64,000 nt of DNA from Kitagawia praeruptora (Eukaryota; Streptophyta; Magnoliopsida; Apiales; Apiaceae): positions 162,571,501-162,635,500 of the forward strand of contig CM075352.1 of assembly GCA_037693485.1 (NCBI GenBank). Direction: 5' to 3'. Under the pieces are notes generated by a model. That model was not told the DNA's origin, ran no database searches, and saw nothing but the letters and a program-made list of their open reading frames with translations. How positions within the stretch are numbered: position 1 is the first letter of the stretch; the number at the start of each line of letters is the position of its first letter. Both the position numbers and the translations under genes were made by a program. This document shows positions 22,401 to 32,320 of this stretch, piece by piece.

Positions 22401-22942
22401 AACTCAGTTAAGAAAGCCTGAGCAATCTCATCCCACTCGGTCAAGTCAATATCATTCAACCATTTTTTAGCTTTGTCACGAAGAGAGAAACCGAACAACA
22501 TGACTTTCAACTGGTCTGGAGTGACTCCCTGATGTTTAATTGTAGAACAGAGCTGTAGAAACCGTTGCAGATGAAGTGTAGGGTCTTCTGAGGGAAGCCC
22601 AGCAAACTGATTATGTTGGATCATACTGAGTAATGCCGGTTTGATCTCAAAGTTTGCTGCTTGAATATCTGGCATAGCTAGGCCAACGGTTACCCCACTC
22701 GGAGAAGGCTGTGAATAATTCTTCAAAGATTTAACAGGAGGGTTGGCCATTTTAATCTCTGAGAAATGGATCTTTCGTTGCGTTTTATTTCTCTGTTTAT
22801 TGATATAATGTTGCAGAGGTTCTTCAGAATCAAGATCCCGAGTAGAATCAGGAGTTAAAAATGCGTCTTCTGTAGACCTGTGCATCAACAACAAAAACAA
22901 GAAAAGCAGTAAAATCGGTCTCAATTGGAACTGAAGTTCCAA
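19442..22942 (-). CDS. Athila-type gag-protease-RT (5' part of the polyprotein)
   Basis: The likely gag start is the Met at 22750 (MANPPVKSLKNYSQP). The frame is open upstream to 22942, where a very hydrophobic segment may be leader read-through. In order: gag core (FGFSLRDKAKKWLNDI, GESLRDAWDRFKDYQRACP), a canonical zinc knuckle CEVCGIQGHYGNDC (CX2CX4HX4C), a Gln/Pro-rich stretch, an acidic Glu/Lys-rich stretch, an aspartic protease with DLGAS instead of DTGA, as usual in Athila, and RT with GWRMCIDCRNLN, YCFLDGYSG-like (FCYLDGYSGF) and the FMDD catalytic box. The frame is lost near 19474: one base is missing in a codon just after NWEKCH, so the last 11 or so residues are out of frame. The next domain continues in the overlapping frame below 19493. 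Confidence 0.93.
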   Translation of the reverse strand: MELQFQLRPILLLFLFLLLMHRSTEDAFLTPDSTRDLDSEEPLQHYINKQRNKTQRKIHFSEIKMANPPVKSLKNYSQPSPSGVTVGLAMPDIQAANFEIKPALLSMIQHNQFAGLPSEDPTLHLQRFLQLCSTIKHQGVTPDQLKVMLFGFSLRDKAKKWLNDIDLTEWDEIAQAFLTEFFPPNRTDDLIDKMMGFKQDYGESLRDAWDRFKDYQRACPRHGLEKWFLLKRFYNGLDPETKGTVDNAAGGVFLDKGVDDAHAFLSNLAANHFSYPRAAKKGGKLEVDAYSLLSSQLAALTQEIHSLKTSQPSTPPMSINALSSMAPMNNPVCEVCGIQGHYGNDCQYNAQNSQNFQMEQANVFQQRQQYNPYSNTYNPGWKDHLNFSYRNNNAQNSNVPNQLQQYQQSYQPPPQQQYMPPQGPMNPPGFQKPYQNYAPQANQAAQADNQGDMMKILLQMQKNMEDTNRKMNQMEIHNKMLETQIAQMASSSSTRQQGSLPAQPTQPKENVNAITLRSGRTYDAPPMPTDDVPTEKEKENSEEDKVEKVVEDTNEGETEESKEKDKEKTAVTPPPFVPKLPFPSRMNRTKVDQQFGKFMTLVKNLEVTVPFTDLISQVPSYAKFLKDILTKKRSFGEVETLAFTEECSDVLQNKSPPKLKDPGSFSIPCHLGALFIDKALCDLGASVSVMPLSIFQKLNMGELKCTQMTLQMADRSIKYPLGILKDVHVRVGKFYIPVDFVVLDMEEDSQISIILGRPFLCTAGAIIDVKSGTLTLSVGDDKITFTLTSALKSPLLENTCCRIDVVDEIVQDETPQILLNDALEAVLMLEASEGEGHAEVDSLVLELDGAVDPNCEVTNTVTSCGEPQVNKLELKPFPSNLKYVFLDDEKTCPVIVSSSLYDNQVFKLLTLLRAHRKAIGYSIDDLTGISPDFCMHRIHLDDDHKPCIQGQRRLNPNMQEVVKKEVLKLLDAGIIYQISDSKWVSPVQVVPKKGGTTVIKNDKDELIPTRIVTGWRMCIDCRNLNTATRKDHYPLPFIDQMLERLAKHKYFCYLDGYSGFFQIPINPDDQEKTKFTCPYGTFAYRRVPFGLCNAPATFQRCMTAIFSDFIESIMEVFMDDFSVYGSDFDVCLHNLSKVLKRCEKVNLVLNWEKCHSWSMKEWYLVI

Positions 22943-24529
22943 CGAGACAATCGAAAAATAGACTACTTAAAAATTTAACACAAAAGCTAACAAATTAATT
23001 TTTTCTTGTAATTAAATAAAATTGGATTTTATTTACAAAAATTCGGATCACATATTTGTAATTACCACTAGCCAAAAATGAATCAAATTAAACACAACAA
23101 TTAAGTAGAAGTACGCGGTCCTTTAAGTAGAGTATGCGCTCCAACTTGTTATTTAATAAAAGCAAACACTAAACGAATCCACTACAAATGACCACTGTGA
23201 CTTAACTCAGCAAAGAATAGCACAACGAAGAACTACAGCACTGAACTCGGTAATGACTCAGTACATCACAACTCGGCCAAAACAATGCAGTGAGACTCTA
23301 TCAAAAACTCGAAACAAACAGACTACACGCAACTAAAACAAGGGATCAACGACTCGAGCTCAGCAGGAACGCACAGCCACTATTCAACTCGCAAAAATCA
23401 ACAACTGCAAACTCAGCAATTAGCAAAACTTACACCAACAAGAACCCAGTTAATTCGGCTAAACTTGGAAAACAAACTCAAAACTATTTCAACAACGAAC
23501 AGATATAACCGAAAACTCCGACAGCAACTCAGCGATTCAGTAAACAAAAACGCAGCAAAGAACCATCAGCAATTCGAACTCGAAATTACGACTCAAAAGT
23601 AGCAGCAGCAACTCGGCAAACACAGCGCAGTGGCGACTCAACTACTCGAACTCAATCAAAAACTCATAGACAAAACTATCAACTTAGAAATTAACCTCAT
23701 AAAATTCGAAAACCAGCAAAACTAGACCTCAACAAACTTCCCGACTCAAAAAATAAATAAATAATACGAACAGTAAACAAGAACAGCAATCTGCATATAC
23801 AACACCAAAACCAAACGCAGCGAACTAAGGGTATTAACTGAACTCAGAGAAGAACACAATCATCAAAATTTACAACACTCGGACTTAACGCAATAACCAA
23901 CAACAACTCGGCACAAATCACGACACAGTTGACTCGAAACCAACGAACAATGTAACTTAGCAAATCTCAAATCTTCAAATTAGCAAACTGAAATCGAAAC
24001 TGGGAAGGGGGTCGTGCGTGGTTGCAGAGAACGAAACGGAGGAATTGAGGAGACTGGAGTTGTGTGTATGTGCAAAGAAAAAGATGAAAGAGATGGGTTG
24101 TGGGTTTCTGTGGTGTTGGAGATGTGGCGCGATGGAGGAGGAAAAAGGGGGAAAGGGGGTTTGTGGTGGAATCGAAAGGAGAAGGGAGTTGGCGTTTTGT
24201 GGGGAAAGAAGAGAGAAGGAGGGGAGGAGGAGAGGGATGGTGGATTCGTTGTTACACGAAGGAGACAGCAAATGGGTTTTGTGTCTGTGAAAAAAAAAAA
24301 TAGAAAAAGAGAAGGAAAAAAAACAGAGTAAAACAAGAAGCTGGGTTTCTTTGGTTCTGAGAAGAAAACAGGGGAGAAACAGAGTAATTGTTTCGAATTA
24401 ACACGGAAAATACGAACCGGAAATTAATAAAACTAACATTTTCGTTATTCTATTTTTTTTTTCTTTTACTGAATAAAATAAAATCTAAACTGCAAGAAAC
24501 AATTAATTTAAAATTAACAATTTTTGCCT
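22943..24529 (-). other. 5' leader of the Athila-type element
   Basis: About 1.6 kb between the primer site and gag. The plus strand is A/C-rich with recurrent AACTCGGCAA/AACTCAGCAA-like words (23130-23950). Near the primer site is a purine/pyrimidine-asymmetric block (24000-24330, GGGAGAAGG-like) that produces overlapping open frames on both strands without homology. A packaging or structural leader role is an inference. Confidence 0.55.
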
Positions 24530-24546
24530 CCCCGGCAACGGCGCCA
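24530..24546 (-). promoter_or_regulatory. Primer-binding site, tRNA-Asp
   Basis: The minus strand reads TGGCGCCGTTGCCGGGG, the exact complement of the 3' end of plant tRNA-Asp, three bases inside the LTR. Confidence 0.92.
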
Positions 24547-24549
24547 ATT

Positions 24550-25908
24550 TGATGTGGTATATTTTTGTGTTCGTTCGCAGGGAGACAGGTTTTATCAATT
24601 TTAATTTAATTGTCATGAATTATTTCTATATTAAAAACAATTATTGAGAATTTTTATATAACTAAATAATGCAAATAAATGTGTTTTAAAGTCGATTAAC
24701 TAAAAGTCTAGGGCGACCAGGTTCACCATGTTTACACCGAAACAAATTATACGGATATAGTAATTTAACGGATTTAAATAATTAGAGCATGTGTTAATCT
24801 CTCTCAAGCATTAACGCTCTCGGAAATCCAATTATGCTCTCGCACTAAAATTCAATTCCGTTAATCGTATGTATGTCTCTAGTGAATAAAATCTCTCGAT
24901 CTATTATTCCTATTCGTAAATAATCAATTAATGATACCGGCCGATAACACAAATTAAATTTTATAACATATCGATTAGAATTATTTTAAACAACTAATAA
25001 AATTAAAGCACTATCATGGTGTAAACATGGCTTCCCCTTATACCCTAGAAATAAACTACTCACACATGCTATTAATGGAAACGACAAAAATATTTAAACA
25101 AGACATATAAAACATATATTAATAAACAAGATAAAATTTAGGAGTACCTCAAATTTACAATAGAACGGAGAATTAAGCCAAATTGTACACAAAAGAGATG
25201 AAAGAAAATCAAGCCCCTAGCTCCAAAGTTGTACTAGCCGAATATTGAATGATATAGAATATGTATAATAATAGTATGTAGTGTTTAAAAGTAAGGAAAG
25301 AAAAAGCAAACAATGATCCCTAGAAAAGATGTCCTGGCCAGTGTCTTCCGTGAATCATTTTATAGGCTAGCCTTCAGCCTTAGTAAACAATAGCTGCTTC
25401 AACTTCAACATTCTGCTTCATTTTGTCTTCCGTGAATGATGCTTGATTTTTCAAAAGTAAACATTGGCTGCTTCTTCAATTTATCAAAAGTCTTCTATCA
25501 TCACTTCCGTGTTTGGTGGAAGCAGTTGACAATTCAGATCTGTCTTAAAGGGGTATTTATAGATGAGAATTAGGGTTTTGGGGGTGTGTTTGAAATATTT
25601 CTTTTTGCTCCAAACTCCTAATTCTTTTTCTTCTTTTTTCTTTTTTTTTTCATTAAAGTCCTTTTTTTATTCTCTTTCCCTTCCTTGCTCTTTATTTCTT
25701 TATTTTGCATCTTCTTTAGTTATTCACGAATTTCCTCATATTTTAGCTCCAAAATAGCTCTTTAAGCCCAAATTCTTCCAAACTTAAAAATTCTTGCCTT
25801 CCTACAATAAAACATCAAAATTTATTAAATAATATCCAAATCAATGCAAAATGCAATTAAATATGGGAATAAGATTATCTAAAATATATATAAAAATATA
25901 TCCTATCA
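24550..25908 (-). repeat. 5' LTR of the Athila-type element
   Basis: Pairs with 14228-15589. Plus-strand edges are TGATGTGG and TCCTATCA, and the outer edge is followed by the target duplication GCTAC. A minus-strand TATAAATA at 25554-25561 is the probable core promoter. Confidence 0.93.
25554..25561 (-). promoter_or_regulatory. TATA box in the 5' LTR
   Basis: TATAAATA on the minus strand, directed into the leader and gag-pol. Identical in position to that of the other LTR. Confidence 0.6.
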
Positions 25909-25913
25909 GCTAC
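25909..25913. repeat. Target-site duplication GCTAC, right copy
   Basis: Exact match to 14223-14227. Confidence 0.9.
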
Positions 25914-26320
25914 TGTTCGATATGTAGATAGCTGGAATGCACTTGAGAAGGTGGTGAAAATCGCATGTGCTCACCTCTCATAACAAAAGTTTGTTCATAA
26001 CACGAGACCTCTTAACTCAGTTTTTGAAATTGAGTCCTCTGAACTCTGAACATCGCACTATTTACGAAATTACTGTGAATGTCAATTGCGGAACTATTGT
26101 TTTCAGGGAAGAGGTAGGCTGGATTGCTTGGGAGATCATTGAAGTCATTTTCAATTTTCAAAATATTTGTATTCAATTTGTTAACCGATCTGGAAACAAA
26201 GCGGCTAATTGTTTAACTCGTTTATTTGTTTTATAACCAAGTTGCATGTTGGGGATTTGGCACAATTGCTTACCTTTCAAATTATTAATGAAATATGTTT
26301 TAATTTTGGACAAAAAAAAA
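25914..26320 (+). mobile_element. 3' end of a LINE (RNase H-like fragment and poly-A tail)
   Basis: The open frame 25967-26236 ends with a segment resembling the C terminus of plant LINE-associated RNase H domains (CIQFVNRSGNKAANCLTRL, cf. the common VxRxxNxxADxLA pattern). It is followed by an AT-rich stretch (TTAATGAAATATGTTTTAATTTTGGAC) and a poly-A run at about 26310-26319, the usual 3' end of plant L1-type LINEs. The sequence left of the Athila insertion (14154-14222) would join onto it. The rest of the LINE is missing, so it is a 5'-truncated remnant. Confidence 0.55.
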
Positions 26321-26542
26321 AACACAACCTTGTTGTAATTTCTAAATATTTGTACTAGTTTTCATTTAAGGTTCTGTAATCTTTATCTAAATTCGGTAAG
26401 AACTTGATTTTGTATTTAAATAAAAAAAATCAAGGATATTTACCAAAAATACTAGATTTAAAGTTTTTATTTGCAAAAATACCATCTCTCTTAATTAATT
26501 TCAATTTTACTAAACTAAGTTAAAAAATTGCAAAAAATACTA

Positions 26543-26590
26543 ACCCTCCCCCCTCCCTCCTCCCTCCCTCCCTCCCTCCCTGCTCCCTGA
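26543..26590. repeat. CCCTCC simple repeat
   Basis: A pyrimidine-only run of CCCTCC/CCCT units. The minus strand has many GGGA runs and could form a G-quadruplex. Confidence 0.8.
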
Positions 26591-27041
26591 TGCCGCCGAC
26601 TTCCTGTATTTTTTATTTTTTTATTTTTTTTTAAGGATAGGATGCTATTTTGGTGGATTTTGGGTTGCAACCACATTCAACCAAATGCAACCACATTCAA
26701 CTTTTTTTTTAGATGGGGTGATTTTGGTGGATTTGGGTTGCAAGGCCCCGCCAGGGGCAATATTCAACCAAATGCAAGCACATTCAACTTTTTTTTTCTT
26801 TTTTATTTAAGGATGAGATGCTATTTTGGTGGATTTTGGGTTGCAACCACATTCAACCACATTAAACTTTTTTTTTAAGGTGGGGTGATTTTTCAATATT
26901 TGAAAAATGGAACTTGAAATCAGAAATTTAGTTGCATTCAGTTGCAAATTTAGTTGCATGTGGTTGCATTAAGTTGCTGATTTCATGTTCCATTTTTCAA
27001 ATGTCATTTTCGACCTCTTTTTTGGACTATATATATATATA

Positions 27042-27430
27042 TAGGGTCTTGTTCTAATAGAAACTAAATTAGAATAGAAACTAGAAACTAAACATAAATT
27101 AAATATTTAAAGCTAATCTAATGACCAAATTAGGGGTACTCCAATACAAAAAACGTTTAAAATTATTGGCTCTATTCAACAAAAATATAAAAAAAAGTAA
27201 AAAAAATTTAAAAAAAAAGTTACTGTTCACGTGATGACGTGGCACGTGAACAGTAATTTTTTTTTAATTTTTTTTATTTTTTTTAATATTTTTGTTGAAT
27301 AGAGCCAAGAATTTTATAAGTTTTTTGTGAAGGTGCCCCTAGCGGGGCCATTAAAATAAATGAAATATAATTTATTTAGTGTAGGTTTCTAGTTTCTATT
27401 CTAAGTTTGGTTTCTATTTGAACGCTAGCC

Positions 27431-27432
<2 letters not shown>
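27042..27432. mobile_element. MITE in a TA-repeat with a strong central palindrome
   Basis: The ends TAGGGTCTTGTTCTAATAGA and TCTATTTGAACGCTAGCCTA are imperfect inverted repeats, as are the next words (ATAGAAACTAGAAACTAA versus TTTCTAGTTTCTATTC). Flanks are TA dinucleotide runs. Almost the whole interior (27132-27343) folds back. The apex has perfect 14-base arms TTACTGTTCACGTG (27220-27233) and CACGTGAACAGTAA (27243-27256) around ATGACGTGG. Confidence 0.65.
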
Positions 27433-27461
<29 letters not shown>

Positions 27462-27659
27462 CAAAAAAGAGGTCGAAAATGACATTTGAAAAATGGAACA
27501 TGAAATCAGAAATTTAGTTGCATGTGGTTGCATTCAGTTGAAAGTGGTTGCCCCTGCGGGGCCGTGCAACCCAAATCCACCAAAATAGCATCTCACCTTC
27601 AAAAAAAAAAGTTGAATGTGGTTGCATTCAGTTGCTGATTTCAAGTTCCATTTTTCATT

Positions 27660-27735
27660 TGTCATTTTCGACCTCATTTTTGAACTCTAATATATATAAT
27701 ATATATTAGAGTTCGAAAATGAGGTCGAAAATGAC
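27660..27735. repeat. Near-perfect palindrome of about 70 bp
   Basis: CGACCTCATTTTTGAACTC, an AT-only centre, then GAGTTCGAAAATGAGGTCG: arms match with one mismatch. The same motif family flanks the MITE at 27010-27029 and 27457-27475. Confidence 0.75.
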
Positions 27736-28834
27736 AAATGAAAAATGGAACTTGAAATCAGAAATTTAGTTGCATGTGGTTGCATTCAGTTGAAAGTGGT
27801 TGCCCCTGTGGGGCCATGCAACCCAAATCCACCAAAATAGCATCCCACCTTAAATTAAAAAAAAGTGTTGAAAGTGGTTGAATGTGGTTGAAAATGCTGG
27901 GCAGGCCGGTCAGGCTGGGCAGGGGGAAGGGTTGACCTAATTTGTAGTATTTTTGCAATTTTGAAACTTAGTATAGTAAAATTGCAAATCTATACTATTA
28001 TATAAAAGCCGAAATATTAAAAGTTTTGGTACCTATTTTTTGGTACGTAATGAATTTACTTATTTACCCTTCATTACAAAAAAAATATATATATGATATC
28101 TATACTATTAAAATTCCTAAAATAAATAATAACATAATATAATTAATGGTAAGTAGTAATCGATTGCCTTTTTTCACATTTACTTTTAATTGAAGATATT
28201 ACCTTTTATAAACACATAAAAACATCAATGGTATCATATATTCCAATCATCAATATTTTCTTTCGAATTAAAACACTTTACCTTTTTAATTTAAAACTAA
28301 TCTTACATTCATTAATATATACCCGAAAATTTCATATCATATTTTTCAATTATTAATAAAATATATTAAAAATATGTATACGTTGTTTATAATAAGAAAA
28401 CATTAGTATAATCCATAAACATGAGTTTATTAAATTATATTCAATTAAAATTAATTAATTATATAATCGTCGAAACATTAAAAATTTTGGTACCTATTTT
28501 TTGATATATGTTTTTTAGTATTTCGTGAATTTACTTATTTACCCTTCATTATAAAGAAAAATCTATATGATACCTATACTATTAAAATTCCTAAAACAAA
28601 TTAAACATAATATAATTAATGGTAAGTAGTCGATTGTCTTTTTTCACATTTACTTTTAATTGAAGATATTACCTTTTATAAACACCTAAAAACATCAATG
28701 TTATCATATATTCCAATCATTAATATTTACTTTCGAATTAAAACACATTACCTTTTTAATTTAAAACTAATCTTACATTCATTAACCAAAATATCACATC
28801 ATATTTTTCAATTATTAATAAAATCTATAATATA

Positions 28835-28870
28835 TCTATACTATTATATAAAAACCGAAACATTAAAAGT
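28835..28870 (+). repeat. Second Helitron 5' terminus inside the element
   Basis: TCTATACTATTATATAAAAA followed by CCGAAACATTAAAAGTTTGG repeats the outer 5' end at 27989 almost exactly. Confidence 0.75.
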
Positions 28871-30386
28871 TTGGTTGGTCGGTCGGTCGGTACGGTACCT
28901 GTTGATTTTACTTATTTACCCTTGCTCAATTACATATCTACTAACTAATCAATTTCCTTCTTGATATTAAACATATTATCTTTTCTATTTTTTTCAAGAA
29001 CTAAATAAATTCCTAAAATACAATATCCTTTTATATTTTATCTAACTAAAATTTATCCTTTATTAATCAATTTCGTTTTTCAGGTTAGACATATTATCTT
29101 TTCTACTAACTAATCAATTTTCTTCTTGAGGTTAAACATATTATCTTTTTCTCTTGAAGAACTAAATAATTTCCTTTTTCTGGTAAAATATAATATCCCT
29201 TTATATTTTATCTAACTAAAATTTCTCCTTTATTAATCAATTTCCTTTTTCAAGTTAGACATATTACCTTTTCTATTTTTCAATAACTAAACAATTTCTT
29301 TTTTCAAGTAAAATAGAATATTTTTCACATTTTATTAAACTAAAATATCTTTTTTTTAAAAAAAAATAGTAAGAGCAGTTTTGTTTAATAAAATAACATA
29401 ATTATATTATAATTACTATTAACTAATCAATTACCTTTTTAATCCAAAACACGTTAACTTTTCTTTTTTCTCTAAATAACATCTCTCTTTTTCCAATTAT
29501 ATCATGAACGGTTACCTTTTTCAGTCAAAATACGTTACTTTTTTCTTTTCTCTTACTAATACTAATAATTAACCAATTACCTTTTCAGCTAAAATGTATC
29601 ATCTTTTCTATTTTTCTAATTAAATTTCTTTTTTTATAGAAATATCACGACAACATTAACTTTTCATTTTCTAAAAACTATGAGGAATTTTTTTAGTAAA
29701 ATGGCATAATTAAATTATAATTATATAAGCTAATCAATTACCTTTTTCACATAAATCATGTCATCTTTTTAATTTTCACGTTACCTTTCTATTTTCTTTA
29801 ACTAAAATATCTCTTTTTCCAATTATATCAATGACGGTTTTATTTAATAAAATAAACTAATAATATTTTGATATTAATAATTAACTGATTACCTTTTTTA
29901 ACTAAAACGTATCATCTTTTCTATATTTTTTAACTTAAATCCTTTTTTTAATAGAAATATCAAGGACAATATTAATTTCTTCATTTCTAAAAATATTACG
30001 TGCAATTGTATTTAGTAAATAAGGTAATTAAAATATAATTGCTATAAAGTAATCAATTATCTTTTCCATCTAGAACATGTTTCCTTTTTAATTTTTTCTA
30101 ACTAAATCCTATCTTTTTCTAATCATATCACATGCATTCTATTTAATAAAATAAAATAATAATTTATAATTACTAATAATTAACCGATTACCTTTTTCAA
30201 CTAAAACCTATCATCTTTTCTATATTTTCTGACTAAAATCCTTCCATTTCTAGAAATATCACGGATAACATTTGTATAATATTTATCAAATCATCTCATA
30301 TAATAATGTAAGCCTCCTAAATTCATGTTTTAAAAAATTAATTTAAATAAATGAAAAAATTCATATAATATTAAAATAAAAATAAT

Positions 30387-30413
30387 CCGTGCAGCGCACG
30401 GGCTTTAAGCTAG
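30387..30413 (+). other. Helitron 3' hairpin and CTAG end
   Basis: GC-rich hairpin CCGTGC/GCACGG and the terminal CTAG; these would act as the Helitron replication terminator. Confidence 0.85.
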
Positions 30414-30654
30414 TAGTTTAGTAAAATTGTAAATAGCTATTCTTAACAAAATTAAATGCGCAAAAATTTACTTTTTCCTATTTATTTATGAAAAAAGCTC
30501 AAAAATCAATTACTATTGCTTTTATGTACTTTTGTATAAATTTACGAAAATATTATTTTCGGAGTTGTATTTTAATTTTCAGTAGTGTTTTTATTTTTCA
30601 GAAATAAAAGTAATCGAGTGTGGAATATTCATTGACCCGTTGAGGCTGTTGAGC

Positions 30655-31209
30655 TAGGCCTGACAATTTGACACGTGAACGTGAACACGATACGAAATGA
30701 CACGAAAAATTATGGTTTTGGCATGAAAGTACACGAACACGAAATTACACAAAATATTTAGTGTCGGATATGGGTTTTCATTTCGGGTACACGAACGAAA
30801 TAAAGATGTTTATAATTTACTAGTTATAGATTTTATGTATATATTAATATTATTTTAATAAAGATATATATTTTACACAAAAATATACATTTTTACAAGT
30901 TTTTATAGAGTTGTATTTAAATTTATATATGGAAATGTAAAATATTTTATGTATATTTCATATGAATATAATATTTACTAATAAATTTTAACTAATTTTT
31001 TTTTTAATTTTATATAATATATACACAAAACACGACACAAAAGTACACGAATTCACGAATACAAGTTTTAAATTCACGAAAGTACACGAATTCATTTCGG
31101 ATGGATATAGGTTTTACATTCAAGTACACGAATTCATTTTGAATTCAAATACACGAAACACGAAAATACACGAAATAAAAGTACACGACACGATACGATT
31201 GCCAGGTCT
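30655..31209. mobile_element. hAT-like non-autonomous element with ACACGA words
   Basis: The ends TAGGCCTGACAATTTGACAC and (reverse complement of the right end) TAGACCTGGCAATCGTATCG are inverted repeats. The flanking octamers TGTTGAGC and CGTTGACC match at 6 of 8, compatible with an old 8-bp hAT target duplication. The interior is AT-rich with many ACACGAA/ACACGAAT repeats near both ends. No coding capacity. Confidence 0.6.
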
Positions 31210-31477
31210 ACGTTGACCCATATTTTCAGACCCCTTAATGTTGAAAGAGATGAGACTATTAGAAACTGGACACGTATTAATAATAGAGTATCCACAATGG
31301 CGCCAAGAAAATGATGTCTCTATTTTAGTCCAGAAAAGACTAGCATTGAAATACATGATTTACTCATTCTCCAGCAGATTTCGAAGATTGATTGTTACAC
31401 TTTTCGTGTGATTTATGTGTTTTTATTTGTAAAGGTTATTTTGTATTGTCTGTCTAAAAAAAGGTTATTTTGTATTA

Positions 31478-31632
31478 CCTCCGTCCCAAATTATAAGTTT
31501 TTTTTTCATTTTTTCACCAATTTCAATGTGTTCGGACCGGGTACTTGTGAATTATATTTTTTAATTCACAAGATTCCCTTCTAACCACATTGAAATACGT
31601 GTAAAAAAAATCTCAAACAAAATGGAACGGAG
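31478..31632. mobile_element. Stowaway-like MITE
   Basis: Left end CTCCGTCCCAAATTATAAG, right end AAAATGGAACGGAG followed by TA. These are the standard Stowaway termini; about 155 bp. Confidence 0.75.
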
Positions 31633-32320
31633 TACATAATTTACGATACGTTGCTCCGATTACTTCGAAGCCTTGACTTGAAAGAGCGTTATTCTGTTGT
31701 GCCCCAATCTCCGAACCTCAAATCATAAGAATTTTAAAAATCTAGAACAATTCACAAGTCAGAAGAGAGTGAAATCGGACTCGGATCTGGGCCATTGGAG
31801 ATGTGATAAATCAGGTATAATCGAGCATTAATCCACCCCGAGTCCCCGAGCCTCAAAATCAAATGAGGTTTTGAAAGCTTATTCACAATGTAAAAGATAG
31901 TGAACTCGGACTCAAATCTTGGGGTTGGATGTGATGAAACATGTTTGATCTACGTTGTACGTTACAATGGACCATGTAAGATCAGGTGTTTGCATATTTT
32001 ACTCGCATATAATGATGAACTTGGAAATTATTGCACATTTCTGCTGTCTCCGACAGTATAGTACATATGGCCACCAAGGGCAATGGAAAGGTACCATGTT
32101 ATTAACTACTTTGAAGTTTCTTCCTGAATTGTTTGTAGGTAGCTCAATCATCTACTTGTTTATCATCCCATCTACATTCGTGTTGAGCAAAGGATTCTAT
32201 AAATTAGGGTTGGACATGGAAGTTAAAATAGGTAGAATAGCGCCACTAAATAATATGAACGAAAAAGTATAGTAGAGGAAAGCAGTAGTCTAATTAGTTT
32301 TTCGAATTCTTAAAACTTAA
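31633..32320. other. Intergenic region with a diverged direct duplication
   Basis: Two diverged copies of a unit of about 120 bp, at 31700-31830 and 31835-31950. Shared words include CTCCGAACCTCAAATCA / CCCGAGCCTCAAAATCA and GTGAAATCGGACTCGGATCT / GTGAACTCGGACTCAAATCT. The short open frame at 31955-32272 resembles no family I know. Confidence 0.4.

Larger units (their letters stand above)
14228..25908 (-). mobile_element. Complete Athila-type Ty3/gypsy retrotransposon (11.7 kb)
   Basis: Bordered by GCTAC target duplications, with LTRs at 14228-15589 and 24550-25908, a tRNA-Asp primer site, a polypurine tract, and gag-protease-RT-RNase H-integrase on the minus strand. The protein motifs (ALCDLGASVSVMPLSIF, EVFMDDFSVYGSDFDVCL, LGHAGFYRRFIKDFSKIAKP, KLKSRWSGPFTV) are those of the Athila lineage. 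The LTRs are alike with scattered substitutions and a small indel (an extra TATCGGTTA-like stretch near 14664), so insertion is fairly old but not ancient. It cannot move on its own as it stands because pol carries a frameshift near 19474. It sits inside a LINE remnant. Confidence 0.95.
26440..27985. mobile_element. MULE/foldback-like region with nested inverted repeats
   Basis: The outer arms are inverted copies: TTTTACTAAACTAAGTT...TTGCAAAAAATACTA (26506-26541) versus TAGTATTTTTGCAATTTTGAAACTTAGTATAGTAAAA (27945-27981). Inside, a word family GATGCTATTTTGGTGGATTTGGGTTGCA / TTGAATGTGGTTGCATT occurs several times on both strands (26639-26870 forward; 27530-27620 and 27770-27890 reverse). A MITE sits at the centre (27042-27432). 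No transposase is present. The long inverted ends suggest a Mutator-like or foldback non-autonomous element, but no target duplication was found. Confidence 0.5.
27989..30413 (+). mobile_element. Non-autonomous Helitron
   Basis: The 5' terminus is TCTATACTATTATATAAAAG, preceded by A. The 3' terminus is the hairpin CCGTGCAGCGCACGG (30387-30401), nine bases before CTAG (30410-30413), followed by T. These are the classical Helitron ends with insertion between A and T. There is no Rep/helicase coding sequence, so it depends on another element. The left 450 bp is duplicated inside (28017-28370 and about 28475-28790), and a second 5'-type terminus sits at 28835. The interior (28930-30260) is a degenerate series of pyrimidine-rich words around ATTACCTTTTT(C)...ACTAA. 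Confidence 0.85.

Noticed and set aside
24014..24331. Overlapping open frames on both strands (24014-24331 + and 23975-24336 -)
   Set aside because: They come from a purine-rich versus pyrimidine-rich block in the Athila leader, are low-complexity, and show no homology.
24530..24546. A tRNA-Asp gene fragment
   Set aside because: Only the complement of the tRNA 3' end is present and it abuts an LTR, so it is a primer-binding site. The same holds for 678-694.
31955..32272. Plus-strand open frame of 105 codons
   Set aside because: No recognisable family and next to diverged repeats; not supported as a gene.
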